Assembly (NCBI RefSeq): GCF_002902385.1
Contig: NZ_PPQH01000002.1
Span: forward strand, 32,517-96,516
DNA: 64,000 bases
Reading direction: 5' to 3'
Source: Staphylococcus intermedius NCTC 11048
GTDB taxonomy: Bacteria > Bacillota > Bacilli > Staphylococcales > Staphylococcaceae
Made by a program: the position numbers and the translations under genes. The notes under the pieces are model-generated. The model had not been told where the DNA came from. It worked only from the letters and a program-made list of their open reading frames with translations, and did no database searches. Shown here one piece after another: positions 20,340 through 34,420 of the stretch (the first letter of the stretch is position 1; each line of letters opens with the position of its first letter).

Positions 20340-20867
20340 ATGAAGGAATTAAATCAATTATTGGAAGAACTTAAAGCCCAATCGTTTTTTAATGCAGGTG
20401 AGATATGTGTCATAGGTTGTTCGACTTCTGAAGTTCAAGGGGCGCGTATCGGCACGACTGGTTCGATAGATGTCGCAAAGGAAATTTTCGAAGCACTTGT
20501 TAAGATTCAACAGGAGACAGGTGTTTCATTTGCGTTCCAAGGTTGTGAGCATATCAATCGTGCCATCACTATCGAGCGTAAAGATTTTGATCCCTATGTG
20601 ATGACTGAGGTATCTGTCGTTCCAGATGTGCATGCTGGGGGTTCATTGTCAACGCATGCATATCGTCATATGGAAGCGCCCATGGTTGTTGAACACATCC
20701 GAGCTGACAAAGGTATTGATATCGGTCAAACATTGATTGGTATGCATCTCAAGCATGTGGCAGTACCTGTTCGGACTACAGTGAAACAAGTTGGCCAAGC
20801 AATTGTCACTGTAGCAACATCTCGACCGAAAAAAATCGGGGGCGAACGTGCTAAATATCAACTTTAA
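20340..20867 (+). CDS. ywlG: UPF0340/TIGR01440 family protein (YwlG-like)
   Basis: A 175-residue protein of the UPF0340 (DUF436) family. Recognisable blocks are [29 protein letters not shown] and [14 protein letters not shown], then a C-terminal [12 protein letters not shown]. The family is conserved between ywlE-type phosphatase genes and glyA across Bacilli, as here. Its biochemical function is not established. The conserved Cys and His residues hint at ligand or metal binding, which is inference. It lies 20 bases before glyA and is likely co-transcribed with it. Confidence 0.92.
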   Translation: MKELNQLLEELKAQSFFNAGEICVIGCSTSEVQGARIGTTGSIDVAKEIFEALVKIQQETGVSFAFQGCEHINRAITIERKDFDPYVMTEVSVVPDVHAGGSLSTHAYRHMEAPMVVEHIRADKGIDIGQTLIGMHLKHVAVPVRTTVKQVGQAIVTVATSRPKKIGGERAKYQL

Positions 20868-20887
20868 CAGAAAAGAGGGAATTGTCT

Positions 20888-22126
20888 ATGTCATTTCTTG
20901 CTAAACAAGATAAGTCTGTATTTGAAAGTATTCAAAAAGAGTTTCATCGTCAAAACACAAGCATTGAACTTATCGCATCTGAGAACTTTGTATCTGAAGC
21001 AGTGATGGAAGCACAAGGTTCAGTGATGACGAACAAATATGCTGAAGGTTATCCTGGACGCCGTTACTATGGTGGTTGTGTATTTGTAGACCAAACTGAA
21101 CAGCTTGCAATTGATAGAGCAAAAGCACTTTTCAATGCTGAACATGTTAATGTACAACCCCATTCTGGTTCACAAGCAAATATGGCAGTATATCTTGTTG
21201 CACTTGAACATGGTGACACTGTACTCGGCATGAATTTAAGTCATGGCGGTCACTTAACGCACGGTTCACCCGTTAACTTTAGTGGTAAGTTCTACAATTT
21301 TGTGGAATATGGTGTATCTAAAGAAGAAGAGCATATTGACTATGAAGAAGTTCGTAAGTTAGCTAAAGAACACAAGCCAAAGTTAATTGTAGCAGGTGCA
21401 TCTGCATATTCACGTTCAATTGACTTCAAGAAATTTAAAGAAATTGCTGATGAAGTCGGCGCGAAGTTAATGGTAGATATGGCACATATTGCAGGGCTTG
21501 TTGCAGCGGGTCTTCACCAAAACCCAGTTGAATTTGCGGATTTCGTTACAACAACAACACATAAAACATTACGTGGTCCTCGTGGCGGTATGATTTTATG
21601 TAAAGAAGAATATAAAAAAGAGATTGATAAAACAATTTTCCCTGGCATTCAAGGTGGTCCACTTGAGCATGTGATCTCTGCGAAAGCTGTTGCATTTGGA
21701 GAAGCATTACAACCAGAATTCAAAACGTATCAACAACAAGTCATTAAGAATGCACAAATGCTTGCAAAAACTTTAAAAGACAATGGCTTCAGAATTGTAT
21801 CTGGTGGTACAGACAACCATCTTGTATCAGTAGACGTCAAAGGTTCAGTTGGCATTACTGGTAAAGTCGCAGAAGAAGCACTTGATGAAATCGGTATTAC
21901 ATGTAATAAAAATACGATTCCATTTGATCAAGAAAAGCCTTTCGTTACAAGTGGTATTCGTTTAGGTACACCAGCTGCTACGACGCGTGGTTTTGATGAA
22001 AAAGCATTTGAAGAAGTGGGCCGTATCATTAGCGATGTCCTTAAAAATCACGAAGACGAAAAAGTTTTAGCAGACGCGAAGTCACGTGTTCAAGCGTTGA
22101 CAGAAAAATTCCCTTTATATCAATAA
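20888..22126 (+). CDS. glyA: Serine hydroxymethyltransferase
   Basis: A 412-residue PLP enzyme interconverting serine and glycine with tetrahydrofolate, the main source of one-carbon units. The PLP lysine is in [14 protein letters not shown], and [20 protein letters not shown] and [16 protein letters not shown] motifs are all in place. GAGGG lies before the ATG at 20888; an in-frame TTG at 20882 is inside that spacing. upp follows after 33 bases. Confidence 0.98.
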   Translation: MSFLAKQDKSVFESIQKEFHRQNTSIELIASENFVSEAVMEAQGSVMTNKYAEGYPGRRYYGGCVFVDQTEQLAIDRAKALFNAEHVNVQPHSGSQANMAVYLVALEHGDTVLGMNLSHGGHLTHGSPVNFSGKFYNFVEYGVSKEEEHIDYEEVRKLAKEHKPKLIVAGASAYSRSIDFKKFKEIADEVGAKLMVDMAHIAGLVAAGLHQNPVEFADFVTTTTHKTLRGPRGGMILCKEEYKKEIDKTIFPGIQGGPLEHVISAKAVAFGEALQPEFKTYQQQVIKNAQMLAKTLKDNGFRIVSGGTDNHLVSVDVKGSVGITGKVAEEALDEIGITCNKNTIPFDQEKPFVTSGIRLGTPAATTRGFDEKAFEEVGRIISDVLKNHEDEKVLADAKSRVQALTEKFPLYQ

Positions 22127-22159
22127 ACCGATTATTTTAGAACAAACGGAGGCAATCAC

Positions 22160-22789
22160 ATGGGTAAAGTACATGTATTTGATCACCCTTTAATTCAACA
22201 TAAGTTAAGCTATATTCGTGATGTCAACACGGGTACAAAAGCATTTCGTGAGTTAGTCGATGAGGTCGGTATGCTCATGGCTTATGAAGTGACACGTGAT
22301 TTAGAATTAATAGATGTTGAAATTGAAACACCAGTCACAAAAGCTATCGCGAAACGTTTATCAGGTAAAAAACTTGCCTTTGTACCGATTTTACGTGCGG
22401 GGCTTGGTATGACAACAGGGATCTTAAACCTTGTACCGGCAGCAAGAATCGGTCATGTAGGTTTATATCGTGACCCTGAAACACTTGAAGCGATTGAATA
22501 TTTTGTGAAACTACCACAAGATATTGAAGAACGCGAAATCATCGTAGTCGACCCAATGCTTGCAACGGGTGCATCAGCGATCGAAGCAATTAACTCATTG
22601 AAAAAACGAGGTGCGAAACATATTCGTTTTATGTGCTTAATTGCCGCTCCAGAAGGCGTTGAAAAACTTCAAGCCGCACATGAAGATGTGGATATTTTTA
22701 TTGCCGCATTGGATGAAAAGTTAGATGACAATGCTTACATCATCCCTGGTCTCGGCGATGCTGGAGACCGATTATTCGGTACAAAATAA
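22160..22789 (+). CDS. upp: Uracil phosphoribosyltransferase
   Basis: A 209-residue enzyme salvaging uracil to UMP with PRPP. The PRPP-binding motif is [15 protein letters not shown], and the uracil-binding C-terminus [16 protein letters not shown] is exact for the family. It sits in the glyA-upp-mnaA group ahead of the ATP synthase operon, the usual order in Bacilli. GGAGG precedes the ATG. Confidence 0.98.
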   Translation: MGKVHVFDHPLIQHKLSYIRDVNTGTKAFRELVDEVGMLMAYEVTRDLELIDVEIETPVTKAIAKRLSGKKLAFVPILRAGLGMTTGILNLVPAARIGHVGLYRDPETLEAIEYFVKLPQDIEEREIIVVDPMLATGASAIEAINSLKKRGAKHIRFMCLIAAPEGVEKLQAAHEDVDIFIAALDEKLDDNAYIIPGLGDAGDRLFGTK

Positions 22790-22811
22790 TTCATATAAGG
22801 AGCGCATTGAC

Positions 22812-23951
22812 ATGAAAAGGATAATGACGATTTTTGGTACAAGGCCTGAAGCGATTAAAATGGCACCACTCGTTTTACAGCTGAAAAAAGATGAAGCATT
22901 AGAACCTATTGTCGTTGTCACTGCACAACACCGCGAAATGTTAGATTCTGTATTAGAAACGTTTGGGATTGAACCTGATTATGACTTAAATGTGATGAAG
23001 CAGGGGCAGACGTTATCAGAAGTGACATCACGCGTGTTACTTGGGTTAGAAGATGTCATCAAACAGGCACAACCAGATATGATATTGGTCCATGGAGATA
23101 CAACAACGACTTTTGCAGGAAGTCTCGCTGCATTTTACAACGAGATTAGCATTGGTCATGTTGAAGCCGGGTTAAGAACTTGGAATAAATATTCTCCATT
23201 CCCAGAAGAAATGAATCGTCAAATGACCGGTATTATGGCTGATTTACATTTTGCACCGACTGAACAGGCACAAGCAAACTTATTGCAAGAAAATAAAGAT
23301 CCTGAAAAGGTTGTTGTAACGGGTAATACAGCGATTGACGCGATGCATACAACAGTCAATCCACAATACCACTCAGAAATCATTCAACGTCATCAAGATC
23401 AGCGTATTATCCTACTTACTGCGCACCGTCGTGAAAATATTGGAGAACCAATGCATCATATTTTTAAAGCGGCGAGACGCATTGTTGATGAATTTGAAGA
23501 TGCGGTCATCGTCTACCCAATGCATAAAAATCCTAAAGTTCGTGAAATTGCTTATGAACATTTAAGTGACCATGAACGTATCGAATTAATTGAACCACTT
23601 GAAGTTGTTGATTTTCACAACTTCGCACATCAAGCACACTTTATTTTGACGGATTCAGGTGGTGTACAAGAAGAAGCACCTTCACTCGGCAAGCCTGTGC
23701 TCGTACTTCGAGACACAACAGAGCGTCCAGAAGGTGTAGAAGCAGGTACGCTCCGACTTGTCGGCACTGATGAAGCAGATGTTTACGAAGCAACGAAAGC
23801 TTTGTTAACGGATGAAGCATTATACGAAGCGATGAGTGTCGCACAAAATCCATATGGTGATGGGCAAGCGTCGCTACGTATTTGTGAAAATATTAAACAC
23901 TTTTTCGGTTTAATCGAGCAAAAACCCGCACCATTTCAAGTGAAAAAATAA
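22812..23951 (+). CDS. mnaA: UDP-N-acetylglucosamine 2-epimerase (non-hydrolysing)
   Basis: A 379-residue cytoplasmic epimerase producing UDP-ManNAc from UDP-GlcNAc, needed for the linkage unit of wall teichoic acid. Motifs: MTIFGTRPEAIKMAPL, HGDTTTTFAG, GHVEAGLRT, TAHRRENIG, LTDSGGVQEEAPSLG and RDTTERPEGVEAGT. The frame opens inside upp, but AAGGAG eight bases before the ATG at 22812 and homology fix the start. It is followed by the ATP synthase promoter without a clear terminator. Confidence 0.96.
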   Translation: MKRIMTIFGTRPEAIKMAPLVLQLKKDEALEPIVVVTAQHREMLDSVLETFGIEPDYDLNVMKQGQTLSEVTSRVLLGLEDVIKQAQPDMILVHGDTTTTFAGSLAAFYNEISIGHVEAGLRTWNKYSPFPEEMNRQMTGIMADLHFAPTEQAQANLLQENKDPEKVVVTGNTAIDAMHTTVNPQYHSEIIQRHQDQRIILLTAHRRENIGEPMHHIFKAARRIVDEFEDAVIVYPMHKNPKVREIAYEHLSDHERIELIEPLEVVDFHNFAHQAHFILTDSGGVQEEAPSLGKPVLVLRDTTERPEGVEAGTLRLVGTDEADVYEATKALLTDEALYEAMSVAQNPYGDGQASLRICENIKHFFGLIEQKPAPFQVKK

Positions 23952-24029
23952 AGGAACATGATCATGGGGAAGAATGTGTCGAAATTGTGACAATTCATTT
24001 TATAAAAATTGACCCTTTTAATTGTGCAA

Positions 24030-24058
24030 TTGACACACTTTTCACCCTATATTATTAT
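24030..24058 (+). promoter_or_regulatory. ATP synthase operon promoter
   Basis: TTGACA at 24030-24035, a 17-bp spacer and TATTAT at 24053-24058, about 60 bp before atpI. Near-consensus, as expected for this highly expressed operon. Confidence 0.8.
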
Positions 24059-24119
24059 GAAAGTTGTATGTATGGAACGGCTTTCAGAATTGTGTCTTAA
24101 GGCAGAAAAGAGGCTCAAT

Positions 24120-24473
24120 ATGAATCGTTTTTATAAAATGTTTCAGCCGTTTTTAACATATTACGCTACGATTTTAGCAGGGCTATTAATCCTTTTTACA
24201 TTAGACGTGCAAAAACCGATTGTACTTGGGCTCATCGTAGGGATTATTGCATCTATCGTGAATACATGCATTTTTGAATATTATTTGTGGCGATCAAAGC
24301 GTTACATAACAGAACCTGTTTCAACAGGGAATGGTTGGCGCTATCTCGTTGCAATACTAGCATGTGTCATTTGGGTGCTCTTTCAAGCGCAAATACATAT
24401 ACTCGGTGTGCTCATAGGATTGATGGTTTCATATGTGTTAATGGTTTTTCGTCCTTTGTTAAAGAAGGAATAA
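24120..24473 (+). CDS. atpI: ATP synthase protein I
   Basis: A 117-residue membrane protein with four hydrophobic segments, located first in the atp operon. AtpI is thought to help assemble the c-ring or to move Mg2+; it is not part of the finished enzyme. Sequence conservation in this family is low, so the call rests on size, topology and position. The ATG at 24120 has AAGAGG upstream. Longer in-frame starts would lie beside the promoter and are rejected. Confidence 0.85.
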   Translation: MNRFYKMFQPFLTYYATILAGLLILFTLDVQKPIVLGLIVGIIASIVNTCIFEYYLWRSKRYITEPVSTGNGWRYLVAILACVIWVLFQAQIHILGVLIGLMVSYVLMVFRPLLKKE

Positions 24474-24492
24474 GAATTGAATTATTTTTTGA

Positions 24493-25233
<741 letters not shown>

Positions 25234-25251
25234 AATAAAAATTAAAATTAA

Positions 25252-25488
<237 letters not shown>

Positions 25489-25570
25489 TCGAAGTTAATC
25501 AGTTAGGAAGCATGACGTTATTAAGACAATTGTTCATTTCTTATTTTACATTTGAAAAACATTTGTCAGG

Positions 25571-25612
25571 GGCGAAGTCTAGTTTAGCTTAGGCTTTCGC
25601 CATTCGTTTTTA
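25571..25612 (+). terminator. Hairpin with T-tract between atpE and atpF
   Basis: GGCGAA at 25571 pairs with TTCGCC ending at 25601 and extends inward through GTCTA/TAGGC with a bulge. CGTTTTTATTGTTT follows. It looks like a partial terminator or processing site within the operon that could favour subunit c over the downstream subunits. That role is inference. Confidence 0.5.
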
Positions 25613-25654
25613 TTGTTTGAACAGATGAAATGGTTGAAAGGAGTGTACATCATA

Positions 25655-26173
25655 GTGACTGCTAATTTATTTACCCTTGCAGCAGCAGGTGGTGGAGTGA
25701 ACATCGGGGATATTATCGTAACAGTAGTAACTTTCCTCATTTTACTTGCACTACTTAAAAAGTTCGCTTGGGGACCACTTAAAAAAGTCATGGACGATCG
25801 TGAGCGTTCAATTAATCAAGACATTGATGATGCAGAACGTGCAAAATTGAATGCGCAACGTTTAGAAGAAGAAAATAGACAAAAACTTAAAGAAACACAA
25901 GATGAAGTTCATAAAATTCTTGAAGATGCGAAGTTACAAGCAAGACGTCAACAAGAAGAAATCCTTCATGAAGCCAATCAACGTGCTAATGGTATGCTTG
26001 AAACGGCACAAAGTGAAATTAAGAGTGAAAAAGAACGTGCATTAGCAGAAATTAACAATCAAGTATCGGAACTCTCAGTACTGATCGCATCAAAAGTATT
26101 ACGTAAAGAAATCTCTGAACAAGATCAAAAAGCTTTAATTGAGAAGTACGTTAAAGAGGTAGGGGATAAGTAA
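25655..26173 (+). CDS. atpF: ATP synthase subunit b
   Basis: A 172-residue peripheral-stalk subunit with one N-terminal membrane helix ([19 protein letters not shown]) and a long charged coiled coil ([20 protein letters not shown] and onward). The start appears to be GTG at 25655, preceded by AAGGAG at 11 bases. The first residues VTANLFTL align with homologues and no ATG is suitably placed. Its stop codon overlaps the atpH start by one base. Confidence 0.95.
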   Translation: MTANLFTLAAAGGGVNIGDIIVTVVTFLILLALLKKFAWGPLKKVMDDRERSINQDIDDAERAKLNAQRLEEENRQKLKETQDEVHKILEDAKLQARRQQEEILHEANQRANGMLETAQSEIKSEKERALAEINNQVSELSVLIASKVLRKEISEQDQKALIEKYVKEVGDK

Positions 26174-26712
26174 TGGCTGACGTTGCTCAAAAATATGCCC
26201 AAGCACTGTATGATGTCGCATTATCAAACAATGTTTTATCCGAAGTATACGATGAATTTACAGAAATCAATACGGCTGTTCAAAGTCAAATAGATTACTT
26301 AAAAAGCATCGATTATGAACCGAAAATTACGATAGCGGATAGACGCCATATTGTAGATAATGTTTTTGCAGGGACACAACCTTATTTGATGAATACGTTG
26401 AAAATTGTTGCGGGGCACCGTAATTTACATTTTTTACCTGCTATTTTCAAAGCATTTGAAGCACAGTATTATCAATTCCACGGTCTTGCAGATGCCTATC
26501 TTGAATCAGCTTCAACTTTAAATGAAGATGAAGTATTGCAAGTGAAAAACGCATTGTTAGATCGTACAGGACTTAAAGATTTAATCATTCATTCTACTGT
26601 AAATGAAGAACTGATTGGTGGCGTACGTGTGAAGATCGGCACTAAAGTCTATGACGGTAGTATTCAAAATGATTTAAATCAACTCGTTAAGAAATTTAAC
26701 AGAGCACATTAA
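26173..26712 (+). CDS. atpH: ATP synthase subunit delta
   Basis: A 179-residue F1 subunit connecting the peripheral stalk to the top of the alpha3beta3 head. It has the six-helix N-domain (VAQKYAQALYDVAL) and the C-terminal signature LIGGVRVKIGTKVYDGSI. It overlaps atpF by one base. Confidence 0.96.
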   Translation: MADVAQKYAQALYDVALSNNVLSEVYDEFTEINTAVQSQIDYLKSIDYEPKITIADRRHIVDNVFAGTQPYLMNTLKIVAGHRNLHFLPAIFKAFEAQYYQFHGLADAYLESASTLNEDEVLQVKNALLDRTGLKDLIIHSTVNEELIGGVRVKIGTKVYDGSIQNDLNQLVKKFNRAH

Positions 26713-26738
26713 TTAGATTAAATGGAGGAGTGACATAG

Positions 26739-28250
<1,512 letters not shown>

Positions 28251-28287
28251 TTGAACAGATGATTAAAATAGATAAGGTGGTGAGATA

Positions 28288-29154
28288 GTGGCTTCATTAA
28301 AAGAAATTGATTCACGTATCAAATCGACGAAAAAGACGAAGCAGATTACGAATGCGATGAACATGGTTTCAAGTTCTAAATTGCGTAAAGCCGAGAAGAA
28401 TGTGATGACATTTCGTCCTTATATGGAAAAAATGAAAGACGCAATTACAGCAATCGCGGGATCAAATAGAGTTTCAACACACCCGATGTTGAACGAACGT
28501 CCAGTGAAACGTGTAGGTTATATGGTCATTACGAGCGATCGTGGACTGGCGGGTGCATATAGTGCGAACGTGTTGAAGAAAATGCTTCGTGACATCGAAC
28601 AACGTCATAACAGTCCTGAAGAGTACCGTATTATCGTACTTGGACAAATCGGTGCGACATTTTTACAAAACCGTGGCTATCAACTTGAAAATACGTTGAC
28701 TGACATTCCAGATCAACCTGCATTCAAAACCATTCAGGCAATCGGCAAACGTGCGATCGATTTATACGTAGATGAACAAATTGATGAATTACACATCTAC
28801 TATAGCCATTACGTAAGTGTAATCGAGAATAAGCCTAGCAGTAAAAAATTATTACCATTATCTCCAGAGGACTCTAGCTTAGGTCACGGTGCAATGGCCA
28901 CTTATGAATTTGAGCCAGATAAAGATGCCATTCTTAAAATATTATTACCTCAATATATTGAGAGTTTAATTTATGGCACGATTCTTGATGCAAAAGCAAG
29001 TGAACATGCGTCACGTATGAATGCAATGAAGAATGCCTCAGATAATGCAACAGAAATGATTGACGATTTATCATTACAATATAACCGAGCGCGACAAGCA
29101 GCCATTACACAACAAATTACTGAAATTGTTGGTGGTTCAGCAGCGTTAGAATAA
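28288..29154 (+). CDS. atpG: ATP synthase subunit gamma
   Basis: A 288-residue central rotor shaft with long N- and C-terminal coiled-coil helices ([19 protein letters not shown] at the start; [19 protein letters not shown] at the end). The start codon is GTG at 28288 with AAGGTGGTGA just upstream. Confidence 0.97.
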   Translation: MASLKEIDSRIKSTKKTKQITNAMNMVSSSKLRKAEKNVMTFRPYMEKMKDAITAIAGSNRVSTHPMLNERPVKRVGYMVITSDRGLAGAYSANVLKKMLRDIEQRHNSPEEYRIIVLGQIGATFLQNRGYQLENTLTDIPDQPAFKTIQAIGKRAIDLYVDEQIDELHIYYSHYVSVIENKPSSKKLLPLSPEDSSLGHGAMATYEFEPDKDAILKILLPQYIESLIYGTILDAKASEHASRMNAMKNASDNATEMIDDLSLQYNRARQAAITQQITEIVGGSAALE

Positions 29155-29166
29155 TTTTGATTATAA

Positions 29167-30591
<1,425 letters not shown>

Positions 30592-30613
30592 TACAAATTA
30601 GGAGGCTTGGATA

Positions 30614-31018
30614 ATGAACACATTAACCTTAGATATCGTCACTCCTAATGGTTCTGTTTATAAAGAAGACAATGTCGAAATTGTTGTCTTGCAAACGACA
30701 GCAGGCGAGATGGGTGTGATGTACGGTCACATTCCGACGGTTACACCATTGCGTATTGGTCATGTCAAAGTGACTAAAGATGGCAAATCGGATTATATAG
30801 CTGTAACAGAAGGGTTTGCTGAAATTCGTCGCGAAAAGGTGAATATTCTAGCTCAAGCTGCAGAGTCAGCCGATGATATTGACTTAGAACGTGCGAAATC
30901 AGCAAAACAACGCGCAACATTCTACCTTGAAGGCGATCGTAATGATACGGATTTAAGACGTGCTGAACGTGCATTAAAGCGTGCAGAAAACCGTATCGAA
31001 GTTGCAAAATATAAATAA
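30614..31018 (+). CDS. atpC: ATP synthase subunit epsilon
   Basis: A 134-residue subunit with an N-terminal beta sandwich (LDIVTPNGSVYKED, GEMGVMYGHIP) and a C-terminal two-helix hairpin (LERAKSAKQRA, RRAERALKRAENRIEVA) that can brake ATP hydrolysis. It is the last operon gene; a clear terminator follows at 31032-31072. Confidence 0.97.
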   Translation: MNTLTLDIVTPNGSVYKEDNVEIVVLQTTAGEMGVMYGHIPTVTPLRIGHVKVTKDGKSDYIAVTEGFAEIRREKVNILAQAAESADDIDLERAKSAKQRATFYLEGDRNDTDLRRAERALKRAENRIEVAKYK

Positions 31019-31031
31019 TTATATGTACATC

Positions 31032-31072
31032 AAAAAGCTCGGTATGTCCCTTGTGGCAGACCGAGCTTTTAT
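31032..31072 (+). terminator. ATP synthase operon terminator
   Basis: AAAGCTCGGT and ACCGAGCTTTT-type arms pair around a 19-nt loop after atpC. Two further GGGA-family hairpins lie at 31112-31140 (GCTGGGA...TCCCAGC) and 31197-31229 (GGGACA...TGTCCC). The rest of the 31019-31455 gap shows nothing else. Confidence 0.8.
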
Positions 31073-31455
31073 TGTATTGAAGCGTACTTGATAGCAATTG
31101 GCCATTTGGAGCTGGGACGTTAAGCTTTCCCAGCCCTATCCTTTCTTTATAGACATATCTCGATGAATGACCATAAAACAGCTAAAAATAAGGATGAATG
31201 GGACATAATCATAGAGTGTCCCATCCCCATATGAGGCATTAGATGTCACGTCTTCATTTGAGGTCATGAAAAGGTGGCGCAGCATTGACAAAAATTCTAT
31301 ACAAAAACTATGAAAGACAGTAAAATGTAAATTGCTTGTCATTTAGCACTATAATGTGAAAAATTGTGTTTGTTTAAGTGGCTTATAGTATGATTTGGAC
31401 TTTAAATCATGTAGAATTAGTAAAGAGATTATATGTGAAGGAGCAATATCAATTC

Positions 31456-31686
31456 ATGGATTATTTAGGACAATTTGCGATAGCACATATTATAATGCAT
31501 GTTTTATGCATTTGTGTCGCCTATTGGGGGCTGAATGCCGTTCGTTTAGATCAATTTTTTAAAAAAGGATATCCATTACAAGTACAAGTCGTTATGATAT
31601 TTTTGGCAATAGTGATCGGCACAAGTGTGAGTAATTTTATCATTGATTTATTACAATTTTCAACTCAAATTAAATACTTATTTTAA
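31456..31686 (+). CDS. DUF1146 family membrane protein (YwzB-like)
   Basis: A 76-residue protein with two hydrophobic segments and the family ending (GTSVSNFIIDLLQFSTQIKYLF; compare YwzB of Bacillus, which occupies the same site between atpC and murA). Function is unknown. The frame is open from 31378, but GAAGGAG about 12 bases before the ATG at 31456 and the family length support the shorter form. Confidence 0.85.
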   Translation: MDYLGQFAIAHIIMHVLCICVAYWGLNAVRLDQFFKKGYPLQVQVVMIFLAIVIGTSVSNFIIDLLQFSTQIKYLF

Positions 31687-31796
31687 TCGCTAAGATGTTT
31701 AAAGTGAATGGAATAAGTCAATACATTATGGGTAGATAGATTCATTTTCAGAGCAAAAATAGAATAGAGCTGTAAGCATAGTGGAGGATTAATAAG

Positions 31797-33062
31797 ATGG
31801 ATAGAATTATTGTTAAAGGTGGAAATACACTTAAGGGTGAAGTCGGAGTAGAAGGAGCGAAAAATGCAGTTTTGCCGATTCTCACAGCATCATTATTGGC
31901 AAGTGATGGCAAAAGTGAACTTGTTAACGTTCCGGCTTTAAGTGATGTGGAAACTATTAATAATGTATTGCGCGTGTTAAATGCAAAGATTAAATATAAT
32001 GAAAAACAACAATCAGTAACAGTCGATGCATCGAAAGATTTAAGTGAAGAAGCGCCATATGAATATGTGAGCAAGATGAGAGCAAGCATTCTTGTTATGG
32101 GGCCGTTATTGGCGCGTTTAGGACGAGCGAAAGTAGCGTTACCAGGAGGCTGTGCGATTGGTTCACGTCCAATTGAACAACATTTGAAAGGATTAGAAGC
32201 ACTTGGTGCAGAAATTCATCAAGAAGCGGGTTACATTTATGCAGAGGCACCTCAAGGGCTTGTCGGTAATGAAATTCATTTCGATTTCCCAAGTGTGGGT
32301 GCAACACAAAATATTATGATGGCAGCTGCCTTAGCAAAAGGTCGTACTGTCATTGAAAACGTAGCAAGAGAGCCAGAAATTGTTGATTTAGCGAATTATA
32401 TCAATGAAATGGGTGGCGATGTGAAAGGTGCCGGCACTGATACAGTGATTATTAACGGCGTCGAAAAGTTAAAAGGTGTTCAACATGCCATTATTCCTGA
32501 TCGTATTGAAGCAGGAACGTTAATGATTGCTGCAGCTATTACACGCGGTGATGTGCTTGTCAAAGGTGCGATTAAAGAGCATATGACAAGTCTTGTTTAT
32601 AAATTAGAAGAAATGGGTGTCGAATTGGATTATACCGAAGACGGCATCCGAGTTACAGCACCGGAAAAATTACAGCCTGTCGATATTAAAACATTGCCAC
32701 ACCCTGGATTCCCAACAGATATGCAGTCACAAATGATGGCGTTACTCCTTACAGCTGAAGGACATAAAGTGGTGACTGAAACAGTTTTCGAAAACCGTTT
32801 TATGCATGTCGCGGAATTCAAACGTATGAACGCACAAATTTCAGTTGAAGGTCGAAGTGCTAAAATTGAAGGGAAAAGTGCGTTACAAGGTGCGCAAGTG
32901 AAAGCAACTGATTTACGTGCAGCCGCAGCATTAATTTTAGCTGGGCTCGTGGCTGACGGTGAAACAACTGTCACAGAATTAAAACACCTTGACCGTGGTT
33001 ATGTTGATTTTCATGGTAAACTCAAATCTTTAGGTGCAGATATTGAAAGAATTAATGACTAA
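31797..33062 (+). CDS. murA: UDP-N-acetylglucosamine 1-carboxyvinyltransferase, MurA-type paralogue
   Basis: A 421-residue enolpyruvyl transferase, the second copy in this window and usually the main one (MurA1/MurAA). The active-site cysteine is in [15 protein letters not shown] (Cys about 119). The N-terminus [27 protein letters not shown] is classical. AGTGGAGG precedes the ATG. The last eight bases overlap the next small gene, so murA, the EpuA-like gene and fabZ form one overlapping operon. Confidence 0.97.
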   Translation: MDRIIVKGGNTLKGEVGVEGAKNAVLPILTASLLASDGKSELVNVPALSDVETINNVLRVLNAKIKYNEKQQSVTVDASKDLSEEAPYEYVSKMRASILVMGPLLARLGRAKVALPGGCAIGSRPIEQHLKGLEALGAEIHQEAGYIYAEAPQGLVGNEIHFDFPSVGATQNIMMAAALAKGRTVIENVAREPEIVDLANYINEMGGDVKGAGTDTVIINGVEKLKGVQHAIIPDRIEAGTLMIAAAITRGDVLVKGAIKEHMTSLVYKLEEMGVELDYTEDGIRVTAPEKLQPVDIKTLPHPGFPTDMQSQMMALLLTAEGHKVVTETVFENRFMHVAEFKRMNAQISVEGRSAKIEGKSALQGAQVKATDLRAAAALILAGLVADGETTVTELKHLDRGYVDFHGKLKSLGADIERIND

Positions 33063-33252
33063 ATGGAAATATTGGCTACAAACATTAATGGATTCTATCA
33101 GTTTTAAATTAACTTTATTTGTTTTTATAGCAATTATGATGTTTGTAGTCGGATTAATGACAGGCTTTATTATTAATCATGATAATGTGTTGAATACATT
33201 TAACTTCAGATTTTGGCAACAAATCATCGAAACAATTGGAGGACATCACTAA
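33055..33252 (+). CDS. EpuA-like small membrane protein (family misnamed RNA polymerase subunit beta)
   Basis: A 65-residue protein with one membrane span (about residues 17-40) and a C-terminal [19 protein letters not shown]. The [11 protein letters not shown]...FWQQII arrangement resembles the EpuA family seen downstream of murA in streptococci and other Bacilli (GLMIGYGVIGDG...TWQHII). The start ATG at 33055 lies inside the end of murA, and the stop overlaps the fabZ ATG by one base. The ribosome site is poor, so it may depend on coupling. Function is unknown. Confidence 0.75.
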   Translation: MTKWKYWLQTLMDSISFKLTLFVFIAIMMFVVGLMTGFIINHDNVLNTFNFRFWQQIIETIGGHH

Positions 33253-33695
33253 TGGAAACAATCTTTAATTATAATGAAATTAAAAATATCATCCCGCATA
33301 GACAACCTTTTTTATTGATTGATAAAGTGGTTGAATATGAACCAGGTCAACGTTGTGTAGGCATTAAACAAGTTTCAGGTAACGAACCATTTTTCCAAGG
33401 TCATTTCCCTGATTATGCTGTTATGCCAGGTGTGTTAATCACTGAAGCATTGGCACAAACAGGTGCAGTTGCGATGTTAAATAGTGAAGAAAACAAAGGG
33501 AAACTTGCATTATTTGCGGGTATCGATAAATGTCGATTCAAAAAACAAGTGGTGCCTGGTGATACATTAGTGTTAGAAGTTGAAATTACAAAAATTAAAG
33601 GACCGATTGGCAAAGGTACTGCAAAAGCTACCGTTGATGGTCAAATTGCATGTAGTTGTGAATTGACTTTTGCATTACAAGATCCAAACGCATAA
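33252..33695 (+). CDS. fabZ: 3-hydroxyacyl-ACP dehydratase FabZ
   Basis: A 147-residue hot-dog fold enzyme removing water from 3-hydroxyacyl-ACP in type II fatty acid synthesis. The catalytic His is in [13 protein letters not shown] and the catalytic Glu follows in [25 protein letters not shown] opens the domain. GGAGG is 9 bases upstream. The stop is followed by a long bidirectional terminator. Confidence 0.97.
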   Translation: METIFNYNEIKNIIPHRQPFLLIDKVVEYEPGQRCVGIKQVSGNEPFFQGHFPDYAVMPGVLITEALAQTGAVAMLNSEENKGKLALFAGIDKCRFKKQVVPGDTLVLEVEITKIKGPIGKGTAKATVDGQIACSCELTFALQDPNA

Positions 33696-33701
33696 CACAA
33701 A

Positions 33702-33756
33702 ATAATAATAATAAAACCACCTCATCTGATGACGAGGTGGTTTTATTATTATTTTA
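33702..33756. terminator. Bidirectional terminator between fabZ and ywpF
   Basis: AAAACCACCTC pairs with GAGGTGGTTTT, and the stem extends outward through AATAATAATAAT/ATTATTATT on both sides. It gives A-tracts before and T-tracts after, as suits two convergent genes. Confidence 0.9.
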
Positions 33757-33797
33757 TAGTATCCCATCTGTGAGAATCATCGTGCATGCTTCAGATT

Positions 33798-34232
33798 TTA
33801 CTGTCGCTCATCTTTAAGGCGCGGTTTCGATTTCATCATGCGATTGAACGTCGTAATGAGTTCTTGACCTTGCAAACCTTCGTTGACAAGTTGTTCAAGC
33901 AAGTTTTCTGCATAAACTTGTCGCAATGTATAAATATGACATTCAAATACGACCGAAATTCGACCATTTAAAGGTGTAATATGCTTGATCGTTGCATCAA
34001 ACAATGCAGGATCATTTGAAGGTCGCGTAATGACAACACGGATATCTAAAAGTGTTTCTGCCTCCATGTACGCTTGCATCTGTTCTTGGTGTATATCTGA
34101 AATCACAATTTCTAACACCCAACCTGTACCGCTATTTTCTTTATTAATAATGACACCGTCTAGAAGTTCATATTCAGCCACGCTACTATTCTCAGAAACG
34201 ATTTGAAAACGAACAGCTTTAAACGTCTTCAT
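33798..34232 (-). CDS. YwpF-like family protein
   Basis: A 144-residue protein of the YwpF-like family, present between fabZ and the SSB-type gene in Bacillus as here. It begins MKTFKAVRFQIVSENSSVAEYELLDG and ends in a basic tail (MMKSKPRLKDERQ). GGAGGTGG stands before the ATG at 34232; upstream in-frame codons extend 22 residues without a site. The function is unknown. It is divergent from the SSB gene and convergent with fabZ. Confidence 0.85.
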   Translation of the reverse strand: MKTFKAVRFQIVSENSSVAEYELLDGVIINKENSGTGWVLEIVISDIHQEQMQAYMEAETLLDIRVVITRPSNDPALFDATIKHITPLNGRISVVFECHIYTLRQVYAENLLEQLVNEGLQGQELITTFNRMMKSKPRLKDERQ

Positions 34233-34369
34233 TGGAGCCACCTCCATATCATTTAAAAACTTTACGAAATTTCTATGGTACTTTTCATTATAACGCAATT
34301 TTTAAAATAATTCTCTATTAGGCTTAAATACTTCACGATGGATACTATCATTTTATATGAATTTGCATT

Positions 34370-34398
34370 TTGTCATTTTTCAAGGAAAGGTTTATATT
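34370..34398 (+). promoter_or_regulatory. Promoter of the short SSB gene
   Basis: TTGTCA at 34370-34375, a 17-bp spacer and TATATT at 34393-34398. A start of transcription near 34405 would put the AGGAGGTG ribosome site (34407-34414) almost at the 5' end of the message. Confidence 0.6.
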
Positions 34399-34420
34399 AC
34401 GGGTACAGGAGGTGAACAAC

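Noticed and set aside
31378..31455. Longer start for the DUF1146 gene
   Set aside because: No ribosome site, and the family begins at the ATG at 31456, which has GAAGGAG upstream.
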